From positions 1 to 45,023 of the forward strand of contig CALGMJ010000003.1 in NCBI GenBank assembly GCA_937958875.1: 45,023 nucleotides of DNA, written 5' to 3'. The position numbers and the translations under genes were made by a program. The notes beneath the pieces were generated by a model. The model was given only the letters and a program-made list of their open reading frames with translations. It was not told the origin of the DNA and did not search any database. The stretch is from an uncultured Verrucomicrobiales bacterium (GTDB lineage Bacteria > Verrucomicrobiota > Verrucomicrobiia > Verrucomicrobiales > Akkermansiaceae). Of this stretch, positions 23,994-32,923 are shown piece after piece. Position 1 is the stretch's first letter. The number at the start of each line of letters is the position of its first letter.

Positions 23994-24710
23994 TTATCCT
24001 CGCAGGGCGGTCAGGACGATGACTTGGGAGACGGCTCCGTCTTTTTTCAAAATGCGGGCGCATTCTTCAGCGGTTGATCCAGTGGTGAAAACGTCGTCGA
24101 TCAAAAAGACGGTTTTTCCTTTTAACTCATCGTTGAATTTTGGTCTTAGGGTAAAAGCTCCTCTCAGGTTTTTGAGGCGTATTTTGCGCGGTAATCTCGT
24201 CTGGGTCGTGGTATGACGGGTTCGTTTAAGAGCGTCCATCATTGGGAGATTTGAAATTTTGGACAGTTGACGGGCGAGTTCCAGCGCTTGATTGGCAGTG
24301 CGGACTTGGCGTCGCCACCAGAAGAGGGGAACGGGGATGAGAATGGCGTCCGTAATTTTTCCAAGACGCTGATCGTTTTCAAAAATCTCTCGGATTAATT
24401 CGGCAAGTTCTGAGGCGAGATAGAAGCGGCGTAAATACTTAAAGCGATGGATGAGAAAGCGTCCATCTTCGCTAGAAGAGAGCGAGGCGCGGGCGAATTC
24501 GAAAGTGAAGTCTATCTCTCGGCAGTTCGGGCACTGGAAGGTTTCTGAAATCGCTCCTTCAAAGGGCTCACCACAACGCTCACAGAAAGGGGGGATTACC
24601 CTTGGGAGGTCACTGCGACAGGAGTCACAGAGAGATTTTCCATTCTGCAGCTCTGTCTCACAAATTTCGCAAAGTGCGGGATAGATAAAATCCAGTAAGC
24701 GAAGCCACAT
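23994..24710 (-). CDS. comF: ComF family phosphoribosyltransferase-like protein
   Basis: A 238-aa protein. The N-terminal double zinc finger has the Cys pairs CEICETELQNG, CDSCRSDLPRVIPPFCERCG and CPNCRE. The PRTase-like domain has RRQVRTANQALELAR, the family block LKRTRHTTTQTRLPRKIRLK and the PRPP loop VFLIDDVFTTGSTAEECA. ComF relatives act in natural transformation and DNA uptake or in unknown PRPP reactions. Other com genes are not in the window. Same strand as the CPBP protease upstream (16 bp gap). Confidence 0.88.
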   Translation of the reverse strand: MWLRLLDFIYPALCEICETELQNGKSLCDSCRSDLPRVIPPFCERCGEPFEGAISETFQCPNCREIDFTFEFARASLSSSEDGRFLIHRFKYLRRFYLASELAELIREIFENDQRLGKITDAILIPVPLFWWRRQVRTANQALELARQLSKISNLPMMDALKRTRHTTTQTRLPRKIRLKNLRGAFTLRPKFNDELKGKTVFLIDDVFTTGSTAEECARILKKDGAVSQVIVLTALRG

Positions 24711-24725
24711 CCCATTTTAAGGTGT

Positions 24726-25751
24726 TTAGTTAGGGTCGAAGTTCTTGCGGTTCGGTATCAAGAACAGCAGAGCGACCCAAGTAAGGAGGAGCGTGGCGAG
24801 AGGAATAAGGCCTTCGGTCAGGAGATCTCCGATAAAAATATCGTAGCGATCGGGAAGGTTAGGGTCACGCTCTGCCACTTTTTTAAAGACCTTAAACGCA
24901 AGAATCCATCCTGCGTGCAAGCCGATCGGGAGCCAGAGTGAGGCCGTACGATATCGGGCATAAGCGAGGATGAGTCCGACTAAAAGGAGGGTGCTGAATT
25001 CGTAAAGCATGGCTTCCGGGTGTAGGAAGCGCATCCCGATGAGTCCCAGCAGTTCAAAGCCTGCCCCGGCTGAGCCCGGTTCAGTAAGAATCGCATCTTT
25101 CGGAGGCTGGAGGAAGTGAACGGCGGCGAAGAGAAATGAGAGCAGTACGATCGCTAGGCGTGGTTTAAAGGCGCGCAGAAAAATCCCTAGTAAGGCTCCG
25201 CGGAAGAGAAGTTCCTCAATCACTGAGATAATGCTGGCAGGAGTGATGGCACCGGTGACCGCCTTCACCCAAGTCTCGCTAGTAGTGCCAGTTCGGTAGG
25301 AAAACCAGCCGAGCTGGAAAAGCAGTACTGCCATGAGAAAAAAGAAGGCGCAGGAAAGCCCTAGACCAATGAAGAGATGAGGGGAACGAGCCTGATTTTT
25401 AATCAGAGGCTGGCCGATATTTTGATCACGAACTGCTTCTGGTAAGTAAATGGACCAACGGCTTTGCTTTAATTTCAAAGGATCCACCTTGAGCCGAAGT
25501 GAATAGATCAGTGGCACCAGAAGAAGCACCGCGCAGAGCATGAGCATGCGCTTGAAATAAACCTCAAAAGCAGCCTTATGAGCTTTTCCCGCGAGCCATC
25601 CGATATTTTCTGTCGTGTCGCGGTTCACCGCTGCTTCCGCAAAGCCCTTCCCGATCTGGTAGAGCGGAGGTGAGAGAAGCGCGGCGAGGAGAAAGCAGAT
25701 CACGACATAGCCCGTGATCTTAAGGACATCATTCACCGCAGTATTCTTCAC
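24726..25751 (-). CDS. CPBP family intramembrane glutamic endopeptidase
   Basis: A 341-aa integral membrane protein with about eight hydrophobic segments. The CPBP/Abi core is present: the EExxxR motif in VIEELLFRGALLGIF, then FLFAAVHFLQP (His of the second motif), and the third motif near LPIGLHAGWIL. Members are CAAX-type proteases that in bacteria act in bacteriocin immunity or unknown processing. Divergent from the 84-aa ORF upstream of bioA. Confidence 0.87.
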   Translation of the reverse strand: MKNTAVNDVLKITGYVVICFLLAALLSPPLYQIGKGFAEAAVNRDTTENIGWLAGKAHKAAFEVYFKRMLMLCAVLLLVPLIYSLRLKVDPLKLKQSRWSIYLPEAVRDQNIGQPLIKNQARSPHLFIGLGLSCAFFFLMAVLLFQLGWFSYRTGTTSETWVKAVTGAITPASIISVIEELLFRGALLGIFLRAFKPRLAIVLLSFLFAAVHFLQPPKDAILTEPGSAGAGFELLGLIGMRFLHPEAMLYEFSTLLLVGLILAYARYRTASLWLPIGLHAGWILAFKVFKKVAERDPNLPDRYDIFIGDLLTEGLIPLATLLLTWVALLFLIPNRKNFDPN

Positions 25752-25830
25752 GGCGAGAGTCTAGGATGATTTTTGGTAGCCAGGGAATTTGGAAATTGGA
25801 TTTTCACGCCGAGGAGCAAAGACTTCTGCC

Positions 25831-26085
25831 ATGCAGCGACATCAATGGCATGAATCAGAAGGGGATGAGACCCACTATTGGCGAGCCGATCATCACGGTG
25901 GGCGCTGGAAATTTTCAGAAAAGCCTAAGGGCGCCGAGCGGTGGTCACACATTGATGATCCCACCACCGAACACTGGGAAGCTCTGCGGGCGGTCCTTTT
26001 TAATAAATACCAGCGAAAGCGTTGCTCGTGGAATCTCATCGCTAAGATCGATAAGCTTCTCGGTAAAAAACCGGATGAAAGATAG
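25831..26085 (+). CDS. small hypothetical protein overlapping bioA start
   Basis: An 84-aa ORF (MQRHQWHESEGDETHYWRAD...) that ends with its TAG 11 bases inside bioA. I chose the inner ATG at 25831 because a GAGGAG tract lies upstream and the extra 14 residues of the longer track ORF are low quality. It is charged, has several Trp (HYWRAD, RWKF, ERWSH, EHWEALRAVL) and no membrane segment. I know of no family name; the overlap suggests translational coupling to bioA. Confidence 0.6.
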   Translation: MQRHQWHESEGDETHYWRADHHGGRWKFSEKPKGAERWSHIDDPTTEHWEALRAVLFNKYQRKRCSWNLIAKIDKLLGKKPDER

Positions 26086-27292
26086 GACGAGAGCTTGGAT
26101 TGATGCCGACCGTCGGCACTCCTGGCACCCTTTTACTGATCAGGCTGACTGGGAAAAGAGAGACCCGCTGGTCATCACTCGTGGTGAAGGAGTCTGGCTT
26201 TACGACTCTGAGGACCGCCGCTATCTGGATGCAAATTCGAGTATCTGGACCAATATTCACGGCCACAGTCATCCCAAAATTGTGGAAGCACTGCAAAAGC
26301 AGGCCGCAACTCTCTGTCACAGTTCCTATCTTGGCTTTGCGAATAACCGGGCCAGCGAACTTGCGGAGCGTCTTTGCTCATTTTTTCCTGAGCAGACACT
26401 CAGCCGTTGTTTTTTCTCGGACGATGGCTCAACTGCGCTCGAAGTTGCACTAAAAATGAGCCTGCAATGGAATGCTCAGAACGGAAGGGAAGGGCGTGAT
26501 GGGGTCATCTCCTTCGAACATGCTTACCATGGTGATACTCTCGGAGCTTCCTCTGTGGGAGGTGTCTCCCGATTTGTGAAAGGCTACGGTGAGTCAGGTC
26601 TGCCGGTCTATCGAGTGAGTGATCTCAGCGATCTACGAAGTTTACCGGAGGTCGTGGTGGAAACTATTTCCGCCGTAGTTATCGAGCCCCTCATTCAGGG
26701 CGTTAATCAGATGAGACTCTGGCCGAGTGGGATGCTTTCCGAATTACGTCAGTGGTGTTATGACCATGACATTCACCTCATTCTTGATGAAGTGATGACT
26801 GGCTTTGGTCGCACTGGGAAAATGTTTGCCTGCCAGCATGAAGAGGTTATCCCAGATTTCCTATGCCTCGCGAAAGGTCTGACCGGAGGGACCATGCCGC
26901 TTGCCGCGACTCTAACGACAGAGATGATTTACGAAGGTTTTAAAGGCGAAGGCCGGACTCTTTACTATGGTCACAGCTACACTGGAAATGCGCTCGGCTG
27001 TGCCGCTGCTCTGGCGAGCCTCGATGTCTTTGAAGAAGAAAATACTCTCGAGCGAATCGAAGAAAAAGGGCTTCTGTTAGAAAGTAATCTTTCGAATTTA
27101 ACTCTCCGCCGTCTCGGCTTAATCCTCGCTTTTGAAACTCAGGACGGAGTGGATTTCTGTCACGAACTCAAAAAACAGGGCGTGCTGACACGCCCTATCT
27201 TAAATACGGTCGTGCTGATGCCGCCTTTAGCGATCAATCAGCACGAGATCGAATTTCTCGCAGAGCGAGTTACTCGCGTCGCTAACGTTTAG
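26075..27292 (+). CDS. bioA: adenosylmethionine-8-amino-7-oxononanoate aminotransferase BioA
   Basis: PLP-dependent enzyme of biotin synthesis that converts KAPA to DAPA using S-adenosylmethionine. The true start is the ATG at 26075 (405 aa); the track start at 25766 adds an unrelated N-terminus. The family beginning HSWHPFTDQADW, YLDANSSIWTNIHGHSHP, FEHAYHGDTLGASSVGG, the PLP-binding LILDEVMTGFGRTGKMF, and the Schiff-base Lys in CLAKGLTGGTMPLAAT are clear. YGHSYTGNALGCAAALA is a further family block. No bioB, bioD or bioF is adjacent. The stop at 27292 runs four bases into the 3' end of the aminotransferase gene on the other strand. Confidence 0.93.
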   Translation: MKDRTRAWIDADRRHSWHPFTDQADWEKRDPLVITRGEGVWLYDSEDRRYLDANSSIWTNIHGHSHPKIVEALQKQAATLCHSSYLGFANNRASELAERLCSFFPEQTLSRCFFSDDGSTALEVALKMSLQWNAQNGREGRDGVISFEHAYHGDTLGASSVGGVSRFVKGYGESGLPVYRVSDLSDLRSLPEVVVETISAVVIEPLIQGVNQMRLWPSGMLSELRQWCYDHDIHLILDEVMTGFGRTGKMFACQHEEVIPDFLCLAKGLTGGTMPLAATLTTEMIYEGFKGEGRTLYYGHSYTGNALGCAAALASLDVFEEENTLERIEEKGLLLESNLSNLTLRRLGLILAFETQDGVDFCHELKKQGVLTRPILNTVVLMPPLAINQHEIEFLAERVTRVANV

Positions 27293-28371
27293 CTGAGAAA
27301 TTCAGGTAGCTCGGCATCGAGTGCATCGAGTAGTTCCTGCATTGTTTCTGCTGTCTCGTTCCCCATATTTGAAATACGGAAAGTCTTGCCCTTGATCTTG
27401 CCGTAACCGCCATTGATCGCGAGACCATGCTTGGCAATGACTGCCTTGATCCAGCCTCCTTGATCCAGATTTTCAGGAGTGACAAAGCAAGAAAGAGACT
27501 TCGAGCGATAGCCCTCTGGTGGCAGGAGTTCGAAGCCGTGCTTCTCGCCCCAAGCGTGGACCATGGCATTGTTTTCTTCATGGCGCTTAAAGCGATTTTC
27601 CAGTCCTTCACTGAGCATCACATTCACTCGCTCACGCAGAGCGTAGAGGTGTGGAATTGCTGGCGTAGAAGGGGTGTTGTTCTTTGCATCGTTCTTCGCA
27701 AACTCGAGGAAATCGAAGTAGTAGCCACGATCTTCCAGCTTAGCAGCACGTTCAAGTGCAGCTTCAGAGGTCGCAAAAACGGCAAGTCCTGGTGGGAGAG
27801 CAATCGCTTTTTGAACTCCAGCGAGAAGAACATCGATGCCGAGCCCATCGAAATCGATTGGCATCGCAGAGAGTGAAGAAACGGTATCAACCACCAGCAT
27901 CACATCGTCGAAAGATTTCACCACCTTGGCAATTTCCTCGAGAGGATTGAGCACGCCTGTCGAAGTTTCATTGTGAACAAGAGTTACCGTGTCAAAGCCG
28001 CCCTCGGCGAGCTTCGCCCGGACTGCTTCAGGATCGATTGGCTGGCCCCATTCGACTTGAATCTTTTCAGCCTGCTTACCGCAGCTTTCAGAAACGCCGA
28101 ACCATTTATCAGAAAACGCACCACAGCAAAGATTGAGCACCTTTTTCTGAACTAGGTTACGAATACAGCCTTCCATCACTCCCCATGCTGAAGAGGTGGA
28201 GAAAAAGACAGGACGCTCGGTTCCAACAATCTGTCGAATGCCAGGTTGGATCGAGGCGTAAAGTTCCTCAAAATCAGCACCTCGGTGACCGATAGTAGCG
28301 CTACCCATGGCAGCGTAGGTCTCAGGGGCGACATCAACAGGACCGGGAATGAAAAGCTTTGGCTTGGACAT
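27289..28371 (-). CDS. class V aminotransferase (alanine/serine-glyoxylate type)
   Basis: A 360-aa PLP-dependent class V aminotransferase of the PucG/SerC-like group. Family beginning KLFIPGPVDVAPETYAAMG and GHRGADFEELY. The middle part has LVHNETSTGVLNPLEEIAK, then VVDTVSSLSAMPID. The Schiff-base Lys is in LLAGVQKAIALPPGLAV, with YYFDFLEFAKNDAKNNTPST downstream. NETSTGV and the PLP loop separate it from cysteine desulfurases. Likely substrates are alanine or serine with glyoxylate, or phosphoserine; the sequence alone does not decide. A hairpin covers the start codon. Its 3' end overlaps that of bioA by 4 bp. Confidence 0.88.
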   Translation of the reverse strand: MSKPKLFIPGPVDVAPETYAAMGSATIGHRGADFEELYASIQPGIRQIVGTERPVFFSTSSAWGVMEGCIRNLVQKKVLNLCCGAFSDKWFGVSESCGKQAEKIQVEWGQPIDPEAVRAKLAEGGFDTVTLVHNETSTGVLNPLEEIAKVVKSFDDVMLVVDTVSSLSAMPIDFDGLGIDVLLAGVQKAIALPPGLAVFATSEAALERAAKLEDRGYYFDFLEFAKNDAKNNTPSTPAIPHLYALRERVNVMLSEGLENRFKRHEENNAMVHAWGEKHGFELLPPEGYRSKSLSCFVTPENLDQGGWIKAVIAKHGLAINGGYGKIKGKTFRISNMGNETAETMQELLDALDAELPEFLS

Positions 28372-28405
28372 CTGGCCGCAAGCTGGCTGTTCCAGATGTT
28401 TTTTT
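28369..28405. promoter_or_regulatory. hairpin containing the aminotransferase start codon
   Basis: On the minus strand CATCTGG (in the leader) pairs with CCAGATG, whose final ATG is the start codon; the loop is 16 bases. On the plus strand the same hairpin is followed by seven Ts and looks like a terminator. It could restrain translation of the aminotransferase or stop antisense transcription; it may be chance. No Shine-Dalgarno is visible outside it. Confidence 0.45.
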
Positions 28406-28676
28406 CAACTGCGAAAAGAGGAATCAATAGGCCATGGATTCTTATTGGGTCATCTCTCGGCGAGCTTGCGTTAATGAATCGCCATCAAAATCCTTCAGTT
28501 CTCTTAAGTTTCGACGAAAAGATGAGGGGAATTGGAAAGTCATAGTCAAGTGGTCATCGCCTACCAGAGCGCCAGCCAATGTTCATTTTCCGAAATTTTA
28601 ACATCATCGAACGCCTCTGGAAGCATGTGAAATAATCCTGCTTAAAGAATACCTACTGCGAGATTTTTGAAATACC
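28372..28676. other. 305-base gap between aminotransferase and C39 genes
   Basis: This stretch lies between the start of the aminotransferase and the end of the C39-like gene, both minus. Apart from the start-codon hairpin at its left end I see no ORF with family features, no strong hairpin with a T-run, and no clear repeat. The promoter of the aminotransferase is presumably here. Confidence 0.5.
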
Positions 28677-29606
28677 TTAGAATGCACCAATCCCACTCGC
28701 GAGAGTGAGCGCGTGCTGTTCGCCTTTACGAACTTTTTTGATGCCAATTCGGGAGGATGGGAAGTCCGCGACAAGAGTTGGATTCTTATAGACACGACCG
28801 TCTTTTTGGATGCTAGGCGCTGCCCAGAAGGTTGACTTCGGAAAGCGAATTCTCCCCATATGATCTTTTCCGGTCCATGGATCTCGATAGCTGACGACCA
28901 TGGCTTCATCCGTCGTCCCAATCGATTTTGGAAAACCCGTAATCAAGACGAAGTGGCCCTGAAGAGTCAGCCACATACGACCACCGCCACGAGGGATTTT
29001 TCGATTTGCTACCCGGCGAATACTGATGATCGGCGGGAAGCCTGCTTTCATCGATTTTTTAAAAGAGCGATGAATGCGAGCCATTAGGTCGTGGTGAGTT
29101 TCTTTATCTTTACGAAAAAATTGTTGGTATTTTAGCTGCGGAAGAGTGAAGCCACGGCGCATCTCATTAGCCATGGCCGCGAGGTCGGCAACGTTGACGC
29201 CTTTGTATTTGTTCCAGCGAATATCATTAGTGAAACGAAGAGAGCGTTTGAGTCCGTGGCGACGAATGAGAAGGTTGATCTTTTTCTCATCTGTTTGAAA
29301 TTTCTGGTAGGGGCGCAGCGATTTTAACCAGCGGTCACTCGCGATTTGGTAGGCATCCAGGATGCAGGCTGGACCACAGGCGTTGATGCCTGCTTTGTGT
29401 TGATTTACAGCCCCGTGGCGATCGAGGTTAGGGGCCTTGATCCAGTTCTCCTGAGCGGAGATCAGTGAGGTGCCAAGGGCTAGAAAGAGAGAGAGAAGTC
29501 CTAAACAATGCTGAGATAGATTACTCCTCAGCGGCAGCAGCTTGCGCTTGATCGTATTCCGGCGTGGTGATGCGGGTGGAGTGAGTGTTATTTGTGCGCT
29601 CAACAT
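28677..29606 (-). CDS. secreted C39-like cysteine peptidase
   Basis: C39-like (papain-fold) protein. The catalytic Cys lies in INACGPACILDAY, the His in LQGHFVLITGF, and a third-position Asp in VSYRDPWTG. A hydrophobic stretch (CLGLLSLFLALGTSLISAQE) is a signal peptide. The 342-aa track start at 29705 lies well inside the subtilisin gene. I place it at the ATG at 29606 (309 aa, 86-base overlap), but a later non-ATG start after the subtilisin stop, where GAGGAG forms a ribosome site, would be more natural. There are no ATG, GTG or TTG codons in frame there, so the start stays uncertain. It may be a bacteriocin-peptidase relative or a general secreted protease. Confidence 0.7.
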   Translation of the reverse strand: MLSAQITLTPPASPRRNTIKRKLLPLRSNLSQHCLGLLSLFLALGTSLISAQENWIKAPNLDRHGAVNQHKAGINACGPACILDAYQIASDRWLKSLRPYQKFQTDEKKINLLIRRHGLKRSLRFTNDIRWNKYKGVNVADLAAMANEMRRGFTLPQLKYQQFFRKDKETHHDLMARIHRSFKKSMKAGFPPIISIRRVANRKIPRGGGRMWLTLQGHFVLITGFPKSIGTTDEAMVVSYRDPWTGKDHMGRIRFPKSTFWAAPSIQKDGRVYKNPTLVADFPSSRIGIKKVRKGEQHALTLASGIGAF

Positions 29607-31152
29607 CGTTCGTATTAGTCGTAGGGGTATTAACAGAGCTTGTGACATCGAAGAAGCCACGGTTTTCCAATTGTGCCTGACCTGTGGGGATTTCAAAGGT
29701 TTCAATTGCTCCGGGATCTAGACGACCGACTGAAAAATTGAACGAACCATGATCTGTATCGACGGTGAGATTTGCGTTAGTGCTCGTTGCGGTTCCTTGG
29801 TTTTGCACATTCACTTGGAAAAACGGCACCCCTGTATCATTGGTGAGATGAATTTGAGAAGCGAGGGCGAGATCTTCACGATTCGGCAGATGAGAGGATA
29901 TTGCTCGGCCGATATCGAGGATTCCGTTGCCATAGCCGATATCGAAGCCGGCTGGACCTCCTTCATTTAAGTTTGCCAGAAAGAGCTCGGCCGCTCCTAT
30001 CGGGCTGAGGTTGCCGTTATTACGAGCGAAGATCTCGGCCACTGCGCCTCCGATCTGTGATGGAGTGTAGGAAGTGCCTGTCCCTGCGATGACTCGATCA
30101 CCTGGGAAGGCGGCATTGACTTGAAAACCAGCGGTGACGAAATCGAGGTTTTCTCCGCGATTTGAAAAGTTCATCAGAATTCCATTTGCGTCCACAGCGC
30201 CTACTGAGAAGACACCTTCATAGCCGGCAGGGTAGGAGACGCCTTCGATTCCATCATTTCCTGAAGGAGCGAAGATTGCGGGGCCATCGTCGCCAAAACT
30301 AGAGATCAGTTCCTGCATTAGTGGGTTGAAACTAGGTCCTCCCATAGCGGTGACTAGGATGGGAATGTTTTGGTCAGCCACGATGGAGAAGGCTTCGATC
30401 ATGTCCCAATCATTGGCGACTCCTTCTGAGTTGGCGACTCGGAGAGGTTGAAGTGTTGCTGCGGGAGCGACGCCACGAAGATTCGGGTGTGATCCTACTG
30501 CGACTGAGGCGATGCCAGTGCCGTGTGGATGTTGTTCGGCTCCGGAAGGGATGTCGGTGACGTTGATTTGAGGAAGCACATTATTGAGTGTGATGTGCTC
30601 GGAAACTCCTGTATCGACGAGTGCGATCGTAACGCCTTCGCCCCAGTTCGAGTTATCTTCTCTAATGCCCAAAAATTCGAGTAGCCCATTACCAATTGGG
30701 ATCGCATTTGGCTGTGCGGACACGTCAGGGATTTGCGGAACTGCGGAGTAAAAGTTGTGAAAAAGCTCAGCATCATCGCCGAGGTAGTCACGGAGCCTGG
30801 AAAGGTCTCGATAGCCGACGCGAATTGCCCGCAGTCTATCGAGATGTCCTAGGTTCTTAAATCCCTGTGCTTCTAAGTCTGTGAGAGCGCGGCGAAAGGC
30901 TGCTTCCGATGAAAAACGGACTAAGCGTTCGTTAGGAACCGAGATCAGGTCATTGAGTGAGCTGCCGCTATCTTGGCGCGCGCCATTATTTTGGGCGGTG
31001 ACAGGAGATGGTTTCGGCGTAAAGACCGGTCTCGGAGCTTCTTTCTCTCGAACAAGAGTTGGCTCAATCGCATCCTTCATCAGGAGCCAGCCGCAGACTA
31101 GTGCAAGAACGAAGATCGTCAGGCCTATGATGTTATTTGGAGAGAGTCTCAT
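29521..31152 (-). CDS. membrane-anchored subtilisin-like serine protease (S8)
   Basis: A 543-aa protein. N-terminal membrane anchor or uncleaved signal (NIIGLTIFVLALVCGWLLM), a propeptide-like region, then the S8 domain with catalytic Asp180 (IALVDTGVSEH), His210 (QHPHGTGIASV), oxyanion Asn299 (APSGNDG) and Ser361 (GTGTSYTPSQ). A C-terminal beta module from about 430 (LALASQIHLTNDTGVPFFQV) resembles CARDB, an extracellular adhesion-like fold. The end AAAAEE overlaps the C39-like gene, so the two are probably one operon of secreted proteases. A role in protein degradation or processing is inferred. Confidence 0.9.
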   Translation of the reverse strand: MRLSPNNIIGLTIFVLALVCGWLLMKDAIEPTLVREKEAPRPVFTPKPSPVTAQNNGARQDSGSSLNDLISVPNERLVRFSSEAAFRRALTDLEAQGFKNLGHLDRLRAIRVGYRDLSRLRDYLGDDAELFHNFYSAVPQIPDVSAQPNAIPIGNGLLEFLGIREDNSNWGEGVTIALVDTGVSEHITLNNVLPQINVTDIPSGAEQHPHGTGIASVAVGSHPNLRGVAPAATLQPLRVANSEGVANDWDMIEAFSIVADQNIPILVTAMGGPSFNPLMQELISSFGDDGPAIFAPSGNDGIEGVSYPAGYEGVFSVGAVDANGILMNFSNRGENLDFVTAGFQVNAAFPGDRVIAGTGTSYTPSQIGGAVAEIFARNNGNLSPIGAAELFLANLNEGGPAGFDIGYGNGILDIGRAISSHLPNREDLALASQIHLTNDTGVPFFQVNVQNQGTATSTNANLTVDTDHGSFNFSVGRLDPGAIETFEIPTGQAQLENRGFFDVTSSVNTPTTNTNDVERTNNTHSTRITTPEYDQAQAAAAEE

Positions 31153-31239
31153 ATAAGGATGCTTTCTTAAGATGCAATAAATTGGGAAAAATTCCAGATT
31201 TGATTCGCCGCCTCATTTTCCTGAGATCATTCTCTCCTT

Positions 31240-32085
31240 ATGAACTCAGCGACTTCTCAGCTTATTGACCTAGCTCTGAATGAAGATATCGGAGCGGGTG
31301 ATGTGACTTCAGAATACTTTGTTCCCGCTTCTCAGCGCTCTCGCGCCAAGATCGTGGCAAAGGAAGAAGGAGTCCTGGCAGGGCTGGAAATCGCTGCCGA
31401 AGTGTTCCGCCGAGTCGACCAAAAAATTGAGATCAGGTTTCTTGCAGAGGACGGTGATCCTGTGACGCCTCGGACCTATGTCATGGAAGTAGAGGGGCCT
31501 TCACGTGCGCTGCTCACCGCAGAGCGGACGGCTCTTAATTTTCTGCAGCGACTCTCTGGGATTGCTACCAAGACTCGTTCATTTGTAGCGCTGACTGAAG
31601 GGACTTCGGCACGCATTCTCGATACTCGCAAGACGACTCCAGGGTGGCGGGTGCTGGAAAAAGGAGCGGTCCTTGCGGGTGGCGGCACGAATCATCGCAT
31701 GGGGCTTTATGACCGGGCCATGGTGAAGGATAATCATCTTGTGGCCGAGGGAGGGCTAGAAGAACTTCAAAATGCGATCAATCGCTTGAAAACTGAAAAA
31801 CCATCAGTTGAAGTGGAGTTAGAAGCAGATCGGCTCGATCAGGTAGAAGCCTTCCTAAAGCTGGACGGAGTTGACTACATTTTACTCGATAATATGAGTA
31901 ATGAGCAGATGGCGGAAGCTGTCAAAATGAGATCTGGTTCTACTCCTGAGCTTGAAGCCAGTGGCGGAGTTAACCTCGACACCGTGGCAGGCATTGCCAA
32001 GACCGGGGTTGATTTCATTTCTGTAGGAGCGGTGACTCACTCGGCGGTAGCGCTCGATCTTTCGCTGGAATTTCTAGATGAGTGA
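31240..32085 (+). CDS. nadC: nicotinate-nucleotide pyrophosphorylase NadC
   Basis: Quinolinate phosphoribosyltransferase of 281 aa; it makes nicotinate mononucleotide from quinolinate and PRPP in de novo NAD synthesis. The family start LALNEDIGAGDVTSEYF, TAERTALNFLQRLSGIAT, the key block ILDTRKTTPGWRVLEKGAVL and GGGTNHRMGLYDRAMVKDNH, then VEVELEADRLDQVEAFLKL and the barrel end ASGGVNLDTVAGIAKTGVDF are present. Cytoplasmic. Its stop overlaps the birA start by 8 bp, so the two are translationally coupled. Confidence 0.95.
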   Translation: MNSATSQLIDLALNEDIGAGDVTSEYFVPASQRSRAKIVAKEEGVLAGLEIAAEVFRRVDQKIEIRFLAEDGDPVTPRTYVMEVEGPSRALLTAERTALNFLQRLSGIATKTRSFVALTEGTSARILDTRKTTPGWRVLEKGAVLAGGGTNHRMGLYDRAMVKDNHLVAEGGLEELQNAINRLKTEKPSVEVELEADRLDQVEAFLKLDGVDYILLDNMSNEQMAEAVKMRSGSTPELEASGGVNLDTVAGIAKTGVDFISVGAVTHSAVALDLSLEFLDE

Positions 32086-32836
32086 GGCAGGGGGAGAATG
32101 GGACGGGCAGCTGCTTGCTGACATTTCTCCGGAGCTGGCTGGCCGAGTGATTTTTCTCGAGGAATGTGCTTCTACCAATGATGAAGCTCGTCGTCTCGCT
32201 GATCTAGGTGCTGCCCACGGCACTCTTGTGTTAGCAGAAAAGCAGACCGCTGGGAGAGGGCGGCGCGGTCAGGCGTGGGCGTGTCCGGTGGGAGAGGGGA
32301 TCGCCTGTTCGCTGATTATTCGTCCCGAGGCACCGACTCCTCTTTGGTCTCGTATTGCGATCGCTACTGGCCTTGGAGTGGCTGAATCGCTAGATCTTCC
32401 AGTCGAGGTGAAGTGGCCTAATGATCTTTGGCTGAATGGAAAAAAACTCTGCGGAATTTTAGTCGAATCAACGGGTAATGCCGTCGTTGTCGGGATCGGG
32501 ATGAATGTGAATGTGAAAAAATTTCCCGAAGGACTAGCACATCCCGCAACATCGATTTTGCTCGAAACAGGAACACCAGCTTCCCGTGAAGTTGTACTCG
32601 CTGGAATGATCGAGCGCGTAATTTACCGGACTTCTCAGATTGAAGGAGAGTTTGGTAGCCTCATTAGCAGTTGGAATACCCGTTGCGCTCTGCGGGGGAA
32701 ATTGATCCGCTGTTTGCGAGATGGAAAGCCAATCACTGGAATGATGGAAGGTCTTTCGTTGAGCGGAGAGCTTCTTCTCCGAAATACCGAAGGTCTTCAA
32801 CGGATCCTACAGGCGGATGAGATTCGACTCGTCTAA
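32078..32836 (+). CDS. birA: biotin-[acetyl-CoA carboxylase] ligase BirA
   Basis: A 252-aa biotin protein ligase: it makes biotinyl-AMP and attaches biotin to carboxylase carrier domains. There is no N-terminal DNA-binding domain, so it is the class I, non-repressor type. The biotin/ATP loop is KQTAGRGRRGQAWACP, with CASTNDEARRLADLG before it. VKWPNDLWLNGKKLCGILVE holds the catalytic Lys, and VVVGIGMNVNVKKFPE follows. The C-terminal cap domain is short. It overlaps nadC by 8 bp. Confidence 0.93.
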   Translation: MSEAGGEWDGQLLADISPELAGRVIFLEECASTNDEARRLADLGAAHGTLVLAEKQTAGRGRRGQAWACPVGEGIACSLIIRPEAPTPLWSRIAIATGLGVAESLDLPVEVKWPNDLWLNGKKLCGILVESTGNAVVVGIGMNVNVKKFPEGLAHPATSILLETGTPASREVVLAGMIERVIYRTSQIEGEFGSLISSWNTRCALRGKLIRCLRDGKPITGMMEGLSLSGELLLRNTEGLQRILQADEIRLV

Positions 32837-32923
32837 ATCCCCAGGGGAATAAAGTGGTCCCGGTGATCTGAGTAATTTGTTTCGCCTGCGTTGGAGGTGG
32901 AGATTGACTGATAGGGTTGAGAT

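Noticed and set aside
25766-26074. N-terminal 103 residues of the 508-aa bioA track ORF
   Set aside because: They have no homology-like features, are rich in low-quality segments, overlap the better 84-aa ORF, and BioA proteins normally begin at the 26075 ATG.
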